Shown: piece by piece, positions 54,470 to 64,000 of the stretch
Layout of the letters: each line of letters begins with the position of its first letter
Numbering within the stretch: position 1 is the stretch's first letter
NCBI GenBank assembly: GCA_026545765.1
Contig: JAIFAC010000034.1
Coordinates: forward strand, 64,501-128,500
Direction: 5' to 3'
Length of the DNA: 64,000 nucleotides
DNA from: Plantago major
Lineage: Eukaryota; Streptophyta; Magnoliopsida; Lamiales; Plantaginaceae
Translations under genes and position numbers: made by a program
Notes under the pieces: generated by a model
Database searches by the model: none
What the model was told of the DNA's origin: nothing
What the model saw: only the letters and a program-made list of their open reading frames with translations

Positions 54470-55769
54470 TGATATGCTCAAATTACTACTTAGGCTAGTT
54501 TTAAGAAGTTGCTGTAAATAGACAATGCTAACCACGTTATCGTTCGCTAAGGAATCAATTAGGCTATCGCAACGATTGAAAACAAACAGTTACTTGTGAA
54601 ACAATGTTGATTTGTTTAAATTTGAGTACTTCTTAAAATTAGAAAATGGAAAATGCAATGTAGTTGATTTGAATGAATGAGGTAGGAAGAACACGGTAGT
54701 TACGATCAAGCTATGCCAATTCGCTCTAGGGATACGTTCATACTGTCAAACGGTTAGTGTACAGAAAACTATCAATTCAACCTTTACCAAAAGTCTTTGA
54801 AGATATTTGAACTAGAGTAATCGTAGGTCGTCAATCCACGATCCCTAACCAAACATTTTAGAGAATCTTTAAACGAGAGTATTGAATTGAAGGGTTTTTA
54901 CGAAGATCAATGAACGAGCCTAACCTATATGAAAGATTTCAAACCCTAGAAGCGGATACGCAAAGATATCACGCAACTACCATGTTCAGAGTGATTTAGC
55001 TACTCGTAATCAGAGCAAGGATGAAGAATACAAGATGTTGCTAATGTTTAACACAAATAAAATGATAATCGCATGCAAGCTCAAACAATTTGAGAAACAT
55101 AGTAAGAACGAATTGAATAAGATAAAACAATAGAGATTTACCACAGTAATCAGGGATTCGATATCAATCCTTCGATGAATAATCAAAATCAAGCTCCAAA
55201 TTGTTGTCAATGTCAAAGTATGAATGTAAGTTTAGATCTAGGGCAAAGTATTGCTCTTCACAATAGAATGAATATGTAATATGATTATGTCTTCTTCTAA
55301 GTAAGAGAAAGGAGAAAAACTAGGTCTGGGCGAATTTGGAGACGGAATCGCAGAAAGATTAGAAAGAAAAATCAAGGCCGCCATTATGGAATCAAGCGTC
55401 AAGTAAAGAAAACTGGCATCGCCAGTTTGGTTCTCGCCATAAAAAACACGGTATCGCCATCGACATCGCCATGATTCTTCCGAATTACTGTTTTGCCCCT
55501 TTTGACTCCTTTTGACTCCGATTCTTGATATTTTGGCCTTCCCGCTTCACTTCTAACATCCATACGAGGCATTGGAACTCCATATCTTGTAGATGCATAT
55601 AAAATACACCATTTCGCCTACAATAAGCGCGGTCTAGCCAAATATCTACAAAACACACAAAGAACAAAATAAGTAAAAATACTCTAGGAAAACCAAATAA
55701 AACTATACTCAAGAATGACAAAAAGACGGCAAAAAAGACCAAACGAGACGGTATAAAACCGACTCATCA
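54470..55769 (-). repeat. 5' LTR of F, right copy (1300 bp)
   Basis: Minus strand from TGATGAGTCGG (55769) to TTTGAGCATATCA (54470). The left copy has TGATGAGTAGG here, so the LTRs have changed separately since the duplication. Confidence 0.92.
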
Positions 55770-56746
55770 TGAGGTAAAGTAGAGACCCAATTAATTTCCT
55801 ATACTTTTGTTCATCAACACTCTTGTCAGATTCAGTATAGGTCATCTTGGTTCCAATGCTCATAGGTATCTTAGCAATCTTTTCAGAGTGCTTAAGATTC
55901 AACTTATTGAGCATATCTTTTGCATACTTTGTTTGACTAATGAATATTCCATCATTAAGTTGCTTGACTTGCAACCCTTGGAAATAGTTCAATTCTCCCA
56001 TCATGCTCATTTCAAATTTACTTTTCATGAGCTCTGCAAAGTCTTCACAAAGTTGCTTGTCCTTAGATCCAATGATTATGGCATCTACATATACTTGGAC
56101 TAAGAGTAGTTTCCCATCAAGGTTCAATGTAAAGAGTGTTTTGTCAACTTCTCCTTTTTTGAATCCACTTTCCAGCAAGTACTTTGCTAAAGTATCATAC
56201 CATGCTCTTGGAGCTTGTTTAAGTCCATATAGAGATTTCTGGAGTTTAAATACCATCTTGCTTTCTGAGAAAACCTCAAAGCCTGGTGGTTGATCAACAT
56301 AGACTTCCTCTAAGAATTCACCATTCAGAAATGCACTTTTGACATCCATCTAGTAAACTTTCAAGTCATTATGTGCTGCAAAGGCTAGATATAGTCTAAT
56401 TCCGTCCAATCTTGCAACTGGAGCATATGACTTATCAAAATCTAGTCCTTCAGTCTGGGTAAATTCCTTGGCAACCAACCTTGCTTTGTTTCTGGTTATT
56501 TCACCAAATTCATTCATTTTGTTTCTGAAAACCCACTTAGATCCAATAACAGATATTCCTTCAACAAATGGAACTAGTTTCCAGACTTTGTTTCTTTCAA
56601 GTTGATCCAACTCTTCTTGCATTGCACAGATCCAATCTTGATCTTTTAATGCTTCTTCAATGGTCTTAGGTTCAATGTTTGAAATGAAACATCCATAGAA
56701 AGAATTTGCATTTTCAGCAATTGCTCTCCTAGTTCTCACCCCTTGG
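55770..56746 (-). pseudogene. pol: Reverse transcriptase fragment of C-right
   Basis: From [14 protein letters not shown] to the F insertion. TAG before MDVKSAF (56352-56350), and YVDAI near 56085 in place of YVDDI, exactly as in the left arm. The DQ stop of the left arm is absent here (VDEQKYRK). The 221-codon ORF listed over 56349-55684 runs on into the LTR of F. Confidence 0.92.
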
Positions 56747-58169
56747 TGATATGCTCAAATTATTACTTAGAAAACAAAGTAGTAAGCAGTTGTTATAGAC
56801 AAACAAAGCTAAACCACAGAGTCGTTCGCTAAGGAATTAATTAAGCTACCACAACGAAATAGAGCAGAACGTTTGTTTGTTATGTAACAAGAAGGTTTTG
56901 AATAATTTTACTTCTAAAACAAAAATTTAACGGAAAGCAAATAAACTGTTATGTCAATTGATAGAAAGTGAACACGGTAGTGATGATCCAGTTGTGCTAA
57001 TTCAAATCCAAGGTATCGTTCATATTTGTCACACGGTCGGTGTACAAAAAAGCAATCAATCCAATTTAACCAAGCTGTTTTTCGAAGATTTTAAATTAGA
57101 GAAATCATCAGGTTTGTCAGACCCACGATTCTTAACCAAAACAATTTAGAAGATTTCAAACTAGCGTATTGGATTGAAGGTTTTACAAAAATCTCAAACT
57201 AACTAACCTATATGAACGAATATAAACCCTAGATTCGAATCTACATAACCATCACATAGCTACCGCATTCAGGAGAGATTTAACTACTCATGATTGAAGC
57301 AAAGACGAAAGAATTCATATTCCTGAATACGCAAAGCATAAACATAAGGATATTCGCATGCAAGGGCATACAATTTGACAGATGAATCAAGCACAATTGT
57401 ATGGAAGCAATCAACTTACTAAGAATTCGATGTCAATGGTTTGTACAAGAGGAACACCAAGCTCCAAGATCAATCAATCAATGTGAAAACCTAGTTCTAG
57501 AAGCTTTTTCTATGAAAAAAATCGAGTATAAGAAGTTATGGCAAAAGATGACCTAATCCTGACCTAAAAAGGAAAAAATATGCTGAACCTGGCCTTCTCG
57601 CCGAATTTCGCCGTGGCAAGGAAAATAGCTCGCCGCGGTGAGAAACCCCGTGTAGCTCCTCTCTTTGCCTCAGAAATCTACTTGCCACGAAAATATCTAT
57701 TACACAAGCAGCTTAAAACCTCCGTAACATTTTGCATGTAATTTTTATTCATGGCCGACTTAAAACCTCGGTAACATTTTGCACAGACAGAATTTTACGA
57801 TGCTTCCAAAACCAAAATTGTATCCTTTTTAATTATCTTTCCGTGGCCACCGAGATCAGGTTAATAGGACATCATATGAGAGTGTTATGGCCAAAATGGC
57901 TAGACTTCTCCATAAAACTTCACTTTTGCAAGCTTCGCTAAAACGGCTCTCAATTCTTCGTCCGAACTCCGAATCCACTTCCGTTTTCGCCCAGTTACTC
58001 TAAATTCTAGCTAGAACCAACGTTTTCACTCCGACTTTGACCTTCGGACACAAAAATCCTACAAAATACAAACAAAGCACCAAAGCATAAAACGCACAAA
58101 GACACTATAAAACCATAAACAAAGACCACTAAAAAGGACCCAATGAGACTCTAAATTATCATCTCATCA
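56747..58169 (-). mobile_element. Solo LTR H (right copy)
   Basis: Plus strand TGATATGCTC to ATCATCTCATCA, flanked by CTTGG at 56742-56746 and 58170-58174. At 1423 bp it is 40 bp longer than the left copy because a stretch with TTAAAACCTC and GTAACATTTTGCA is present twice (about 57710-57785). The GC palindromes seen in the left copy are partly eroded. Confidence 0.92.
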
Positions 58170-58174
58170 CTTGG

Positions 58175-59290
58175 TCTAGTGGACCTATTACATCCTTTGC
58201 AGGATGATCTCTTATCCATTTTATAATGGGTTTTGAACTAGTATAATCACTATCATGTTGATCTGAATGTGAATGATTATGATTGTGATAAGATACTTAT
58301 TCAGTATCTGAGATATCTGACACATTTGATGTGTCATAAATATCTAACACTTCTTCAGTGTTTGAGGTATCTGAGATTGGTCTTTCAGCGATCTCCGGCT
58401 CAGAAACCTCTACATGACGATGATTCTCAGTGATTTTGATCCATTTCTGGATTTCTTCGAGGAAACTCTTCATCATGCCTTAGAATCATCTTGTTGTTAC
58501 TCGACATTGGTTGTCTTTCATCGTCAGACTCATCCTCTAAGTGAATAATAGAATTCTTACCTCTTTGAGATTCTTGTTCAGAATCTTTGATCAATAGTTC
58601 TTTGAACCTATATGAGAGTTATTCAATCAAGGGTACGTTCTTGTTTCCTTCATTGAATACCACATGGACAGATTCTTCAATCTTTTGAGTCCTTTTGTTG
58701 TATATTCTATAGGCTTTGCTATTCATTGAATAACCAAGAAATACACCTTCATCTTCCTTTGGTTGAAATGTTCTTAGATATTCTTTACCATTATTAAGAA
58801 CAAAACATCTACAACCAAACACCCTTAAATGTTTGATACTAGGGGGTCTACCGATCAATAACTCATAGGGAGTCTTATCATGGTGTTTGTTGATCAAACA
58901 TCTATTTTGAGTGAAGCATGCTATATTTATAGCTTCAACCCAATAATTTCACTTATTTCAGTAGCATTGTCCATGCTGCTTCTTTTAGGGTCATATTCTT
59001 CCTTTCAGCAACACCATTTTGTTGTGGTGTCCTACTGAAGATAGTTGATGTTTTATACCTTTGCAAGTACAAAACTCTTTTATGTATTGGTTTACAAACT
59101 CAGTACCATGGTCTGTTATGATCACAGATACCTTGTCATTTTTCATGAATTCAAGCTTATTCAGCAGGCTAGGTATCTCGACCCTTGTGTCAGATTTATG
59201 TTAGAGGAAAACAACCCAAGTGAATTTTGAATAGTCATCCACAACAACCAGACCATACTTCTTTCCTGCATAAATTGTTACTGAGGAGTC
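58175..59290 (-). pseudogene. pol: Integrase of C-right
   Basis: VVVDDYSKFTWVVF near 59235, TDHG-type second Asp region near 59110, a damaged QQNGVAER region near 59010 with frame breaks, then [15 protein letters not shown] and [16 protein letters not shown] (58897-58619). The acidic linker runs to solo LTR H. Confidence 0.87.
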
Positions 59291-59915
59291 AAAGAGATCC
59301 ATATGTAATAGTTGCAGTGGCCTCACACTGGAATGTCTAGTTTTAGACTTGAAAGATGTTTTGTCTTGTTTCCCTAATTGGCAAGCTGTGCATACACCAT
59401 CATTTTTGTATGCCATTATAGGTAATCCAACTACCAACTCTTTCTTGGCTAGCTTGTTTAGAGTTTTGAAATTCAAGTGACACATCCTTTTGTGCCATAG
59501 CCAATTTTCTTCAGTGTAGCCAGATTGACTCACCATGAGGCATTCTTCAATTGTGGCAGATTCCCAATCGGCAACATAGAGACTTCCTTTCTGCCTTGCA
59601 ACTAAGACAACCTGCTTTGACTCATTGTCAATTAGTTTGCAGAATTTCGATTTAATTTTCACAGAGAACCCCTTGTCAGAAAATTATCATGCTCAGAAGA
59701 TTATATTTCAATCCTTTTACATGGAGTACACCAGAGATTGTAAGGGCTCCCAATTTCAAATCTCCATATCCTACAGTAGGATTTATTTCTCCTCCAGTAA
59801 ATCTGATATCTGGTCCAGTGTTGCATACTTTGTAGTTCACCAGATTTGCTTTATCTCCTGTCATGTGCTTCCCACATCCACTGCCAAAATGTCATGTTGG
59901 ATTCTTCTTTAGAGT
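59201..59915 (-). pseudogene. pol: Protease and GAG-pre-integrase domain of C-right
   Basis: The protease motif reads HFGSGCGKHMTG near 59880: the catalytic Asp codon is GGC (59885-59883), so the enzyme is dead. VLHVKGLKYNLL ends it. The pre-integrase zinc domain is complete in the frame 59662-59201: WHKRMCHLNFKTL near 59495 and CTACQLGKQ near 59395. Confidence 0.88.
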
Positions 59916-59941
59916 TTTCTGCACAAAACAGGAAATAGGAG

Positions 59942-62556
59942 TTAGACTCTCATTTCAATAATGGAACTATATAGACTAAACATTCTTCCAGTAGGAATCC
60001 ATTTTTGAACGTATTTCTTAGGAATGTGGTTTTGTCTAATAGGAATATAAGGAGGAATTCTATGTGAATGAGCAGTTTCATTATTTTTAAGAATTATTTT
60101 CCTTCTTGGAGTGTTCCTTGGTACTCCTTGTGGTGCTTTCAGATAATTGTCAGGTTTCTGAGTCTGCTTTTCAGCGAACTTAGCTTTCCTTGCCAGATTT
60201 CTTCTAGCCCTGGCATTCAGATTGCTTGTAGCTTGTTCTTTCTTCCACTTCTGGTAATTGTTGTGAGCAATACTGGCTTTCAACCATCTCTCTTGCTCTA
60301 CCTTGTATTCTTGAGCAAGTATCTTTCTGATGGCTTTGTAACCAATGCCATTTCGAGCACCTTTTTGAGATCTTCTCTCAGTAGCTCTGCTAGTCTCTGG
60401 ATCGTCTTTCTTTCCAGAAAACGTGACGTTTGAGAATTTGCCAGCTCCTGCAATCTTCCCTTTTTGAGAGACATAGCACTGTGGGTGACAACACTTCGCA
60501 ACAGATTTCTTTGGGAATTGTTTTTCCCTTGAAGGTTTGGTCGCAACTACCTTTCCTTTGTCAACAACCTTAGCTTTATGACCAACGCTATAGGTCATTT
60601 GGGAACCGTCTTGTTGAGAACTTACAAATGTCATTCTTTCGTCACTTTTGTTCAAAGTGTTAGAGCCACTTGTTTGTGTGTTCAACCCAAGTCCTCCTCT
60701 TTCTGAAAGATCTCTTAAATAAGAGTGAACTACAGTGAGAGTGTCACTAGCTATGGCATAGGACTGAAAGGACAATTCTTTCTTCTTGAGTTCCTCATTC
60801 TCAGAAAGAAGTCTTTCATACTTCTTTTGAAGTGTATCCATAGCCTCTCTGTGTGACTTTTCTGTCTCAGATATCTGTGCTATGAGAAATACATTTTCAA
60901 CATCCTTTATCTCACATATCTTGATGAGTTGTGATTTCTCCTTTTCAAGAGAGATCTTTTCCACTTCAAAGATGTCAGCTCTTGCTCAGGCCATCAAGAG
61001 TTCATTTTCATAGATATCCAATTCCCTTATGAGATGTTCTAAATCCTTGATTCCTTCTTCATCACTCTCATAATTTACAAATTGAGAAATGTTGGTTACC
61101 TCATCAGCCATTAGGCAAGGCTCAATGTTGGAGCAATCTGGATAGACCTCCTCAGCAACCCCACATATTTCATTCTTCTTTTGACCAAAGTTAATTAATT
61201 CATGAGTGATTCCACATAACTCAGGTGAAGGTAGCTTGGAATCATCTGAGTCGTCTTCTTCAGATTCTGAATCAATATCAAGAGCATCCAGTTGGATTTG
61301 AATCAATTTTCTTTCTTCGGTGAGCATAGCTCTCTGACTTCTTTTGAAGTTTCTCCTATATTTCTTGTCACCTGTCTTTAGCTTGTTGTAAAGAGGGCAG
61401 TCCCTTTGCTCTACTTTATTTTACCAGTGATGAGATATTTCGGGGCGATTTAATGAATTTATCCTTTATCTTCCTACCCGTGCTTTAAGAATTAATAAAG
61501 AAATAAGTGCTATCTTCCAACCTAATTACATAATTGACTTGTCATGTTTCTGACAATAGAACATATATCGTTTCCGATTTTTGCTCCCTCAGTACTTGAT
61601 GCTTGCTGAGCCGGCTTGTTCAGCGAGCTCTGCATGTTTTTGTACTGGTGATAGTTTGAGCCAAGGTGCTTTTTCAGCTTCTCTTTGGCTTTCCTTCTCT
61701 CAATCTCTTGAGTAACGTATTTTCTCATTTGCTTGACAGCTTTTCCTTAGTCACTTCCTTGGTATCCTTCTTTTTCAGAAGTACCTTGTGTTACTAATGC
61801 AACACTTTGAGATTTTTCAGCTATTTGTCCTCTCTGAGTGGTCTCATAGTTGACAGTAGCCAAGTGAGAAAATAGTTCCGCTGGTGTGATATCTAGCATT
61901 GCTTGGTTGAAATAAAAATACTGAGTGTGTTTCCAGTTTTGATTCAAGCTTCTCATGATAGTCTTAACCTTTTCAGAGTTAGAGTATCTCTCACTTTCAC
62001 CAAGTGCAGTCATTTCACTCATTAGTGTTGTAAATCGAAAATCTAGTTCTTCAAGAGTCTCTGTGGGACCATGTTTAAAGTTTTGGAATTTGAGCTTCAA
62101 AAATTCGAACTTATTTTCTTTGGTTTTCTCAGTGCTGGCATAGATTTCTTCAATCAGTTGCTAGGCCACTTTCGCCATTTTAGCACCCCACAGTTTACAT
62201 TGTATGTGCTCTGGAGTAGAATGTATGATGATATTACGATCCTGACCATCTAGTCTATTTCTTTTAGCATCCTTTGATGTCCAGAGTTCTCTGGGTTTTG
62301 GCTCATAAACAATCCGTTCGGTAGATCTTCCACTGCTTGACGCATCTGTCTGTGAGGAACTTGGTTCTTCATCAGTGGGATCTCTATCTCTTACACTGGA
62401 AACCTCCATGACATGCTTGAGCTGTTGAATAACTATGGGGCCATTCTTTATAACATTGATTATCTCGTCAGTAATGGCTTCTAGGTGGAGCATCATGTTG
62501 TTCTTCCATTTTTCATAGTTCACTGGCTTGAGGACGGGGGCGTTACTTAAAGATAA
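59942..62556 (-). pseudogene. gag: Gag of C-right
   Basis: The codon matching B's start is TTA (62556-62554). Then NYEKWKNNMMLHLE, a stop near 62161, FQNFKHGPTETLEELDFRFTTLM and a break near 61747. The zinc knuckle is split at about 61550 by a one-base deletion and by the foreign block 61409-61537. The C-terminal extension has an acidic part (61327-60986) and a coiled coil plus basic tail (60964-59942, NARARRNLARKAKF). Confidence 0.87.
61409..61537. other. Foreign block of about 125 bp inside the gag zinc knuckle of C-right
   Basis: Flanks align to B at TCCCTTT and TGTTTCTGACAATAGA, but this block has no counterpart in B. I did not recognise it, and no flanking duplication is clear. It begins CTACTTTATTTTACCAG. 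Confidence 0.7.
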
Positions 62557-62654
62557 CCTGTAGCAAACACACTAAACAAATAGATCAAGTGAAGAGCAGT
62601 TAGTAGGCACCTATCTGGGATCTAGGTTCAGTGCAGAAGGCTTGGGAGCCTCCT

Positions 62655-62666
62655 GCTCTGATACCA
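62655..62666 (-). other. Primer-binding site of C (tRNA-iMet)
   Basis: Minus strand TGGTATCAGAGC, two bases inside the 5' LTR, identical to B. Confidence 0.92.
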
Positions 62667-62668
62667 CT

Positions 62669-64000
62669 TGTTGGTCCAGATAAAGGCAAAGGAAAAGACT
62701 AGAGGGCAGGGTGAATAGTCTTTTCAAACTTTTGTCGATAAAACAGTTTCTCAGATATATGTGAAGATATCGGATACTTAATTTCAGAGAGAGGAAGACT
62801 TTTTGTGATAAGTGCACATGCTCAACAGGATATAATGTGTATAAGTTCTTTGCATAATAAGTAAGGCAGTGAATAATATGCAGAAAGTAAGTAACACAAG
62901 TATTTATAGTGGTATATGAAGGTGGCGTAATCCTTCAACTAATCCAGTCGCCCTTTCACAGGACTTGAATTCACTAAGATAAGAAATTGAGTTTTCCTTA
63001 CAAAATCCTATCTCTTGATCCCGTTTTCACTAGGTTCCGAACCAAGTGTTCTTCCCCCTGAGTTATTCCCCGGCTTTCTCAGCCAAGTACTTCCTGTACT
63101 CAGTAACTTTGGAGTTATTCCTTTGTTTCCCAAACTAAGTACTTCATATACTCCACGCCGTAATTGGTGTTGGTTAAAGTAGTTTGTCAGGTGAGTAATC
63201 TTAATAACTTTTCATTTATTTGAGAGTACTCTGTAGAACTATAATCACTTAACACATTTTACAATGTGTGGTGAGATGTTCTTTACTGACCCAAGTCTAT
63301 GGTAAATGTTCTAGAGAATGAATCTCAGATAATTGGTCTTTTAATTCAACTCCTTCATGGATAGCAATACTTGTTAAGGATCAGGACACTTAGAACTTTC
63401 GTGCTACTTAGAAATCAAGAGCTTGAGTCGCAATAGTAAGCTTGAGAGTAAGTAGGCAGAAGGCTTGTATGCTTGAGTAAGATATCACTTGTTGATGTTA
63501 TCAAATGTTTAGTGTGTCTAAGGTGTCTTTCATGCATTCTAAGTGTTGATATCTATAGATGAAAATCATGCCGTTTCAAATACTATCCGTTAGGCTCAAT
63601 GAGATTCAATCTATCGATATCTGTGAAATAGTACAGTAGAGAACGTTGTCTCTTTTCAGAGAGTTCTGCTTTTGTTCAGACATCTCTGTCTTTGCATTAA
63701 AGGCATTGTACTATTTTTGTCCTGTAGTGCCAACGTAACTAAGCAAGCTGTCTGAGGATATGCATGTCCGTTTTCAGATACCTTTACATATCCAGATACT
63801 TGTTTGAAAACTTAGTTTCCCAGAAACTCATTTTATCCAAGCTATCTGAACGTAGGTTTCTGAGTGCACTTAGTCTTTAGCAATCTTGTGCAGTTTTCAA
63901 ATCTTCAAAAGTATTGAGCTTGTCTGCTGGATGCCTCCTTCTTGGTCTTCTTTAGAGATATGAAAATTACATTCAAAGACCTAACATCCTATACAAGATT
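62669..64000 (-). repeat. 5' LTR of C-right, outer end outside window
   Basis: Ends TTTATCTGGACCAACA at 62669. Compared with B's LTR, about 120-130 bp are missing at the window end. The hairpin array lies at about 63055-63160. Confidence 0.9.
63549..63556 (-). promoter_or_regulatory. TATA-like element in the LTR of C
   Basis: Minus strand TATAGATA before TCAACACTTAGAATGC, aligned with TATAAATA of B's LTR. Confidence 0.5.

Larger units (their letters stand above)
49395..55769 (-). mobile_element. Element F (right copy): gag-protease-only LTR retrotransposon
   Basis: 6375 bp, complete: 5' LTR 55769-54470, primer site, gag-protease frame, 3' region with antisense ORF, PPT and 3' LTR 50694-49395. 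Target duplication is TGAGG at 49390-49394 and 55770-55774. There is no RT, RNase H or integrase. It sits at the same RT position of C as in the left arm. Confidence 0.93.
48442..58620 (-). repeat. Right arm of the large inverted duplication (partner 24030-40543)
   Basis: Reverse-complement partner of the left arm, without element D. Edges were placed by eye where similarity stops; the 58620 edge is uncertain by some tens of bases. Confidence 0.9.
47998..64000 (-). mobile_element. C-right: copia element C with nested F and H, 5' LTR cut by window end
   Basis: Minus strand: 5' LTR (from beyond 64000 to 62669), iMet primer site, gag, protease, integrase, solo LTR H, RT, element F, RNase H, post-pol loops and then a truncated 3' LTR (48441-47998). 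The aORF, PPT and first part of the 3' LTR are deleted. AGAAC (47993-47997) would be a target duplication copy. It is dead: Gag start lost, protease Asp changed to Gly, and YVDD changed to YVDA. Confidence 0.9.

Noticed and set aside
55684..56349. 221-codon RT ORF
   Set aside because: The last third is LTR sequence of F; only the RT part is genuine copia.
24030..58620. Inverted duplication as a pure assembly artefact
   Set aside because: The arms differ by substitutions, by D and by private frameshifts, so they are two real sequences; the long-read check is still needed.
1..64000. Host protein-coding genes, tRNA genes, rRNA
   Set aside because: Nothing outside transposon sequence has recognisable host motifs; the tRNA-like strings are short primer-binding sites.
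1..64000. CRISPR-like or bacterial defence arrays
   Set aside because: Short repeats are dispersed and hairpin-forming, not regularly spaced, and the sequence is a plant genome.

Overview
This is a plant nuclear window, AT-rich and made almost entirely of nested LTR retrotransposons. I see no host gene I would defend, no tRNA or rRNA gene and no CRISPR array. The evidence is Ty1/copia pol with tRNA-iMet primer-binding sites, SIRE-type extended gag and an accessory ORF (aORF) downstream of pol, a second family with a tRNA-Asp-like primer site, solo LTRs with 5-bp target duplications, and many decay stops. It is most likely a dicot; I cannot name the species.

Layout. (1) 1-10685, element A, plus strand: end of integrase, RT, RNase H, a long aORF, PPT and 3' LTR. 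Its 5' part lies left of the window. (2) 10686-23366, element B, minus strand, a relative of A. A is inserted in B's aORF, so B's 3' end also lies left of the window. (3) 23372-24030, a decayed relic. (4) 24030-40886, C-left, plus strand, a 5'-truncated copy of copia element C carrying solo LTR H and gag-protease element F. F in turn holds the young element D (32519-38866) inside its 3' LTR. (5) 40887-43158, relic I, minus strand. (6) 43159-43300, an F-type LTR fragment. (7) 43301-47997, element G, plus strand, an aORF split by solo LTR J (45293-47667), which contains a perfect 232-bp palindrome. (8) 47998-64000, C-right, minus strand, inserted in G, with its own copies of F and H; its 5' LTR runs off the window.

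C-left and C-right share H and F at identical sites and with identical target duplications, in opposite orientation. They are therefore arms of a roughly 10-kb inverted duplication (about 24030-40543 against 48442-58620). The order of events is: C inserts, then H and F insert in it, then the segment is duplicated and inverted, then D inserts in the left arm only.

The most interesting signals are structural. The aORF of A and B seems to be a spliced gene with four short phase-0 exons at matching places in both elements, behind its own TATA box. Copia post-pol regions carry stem-loops with an invariant ACGGGTA loop and covarying stems. Each family is also saturated with a private short word (A CTCAGAAAG, B/C CAGATATCT, D CAACATTG) that often forms perfect hairpins, even in coding sequence. 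All proteins here are interrupted or depend on unproven splicing or readthrough; the best-preserved frame is the gag-protease of F in the right arm. All counts and alignments were done by eye.
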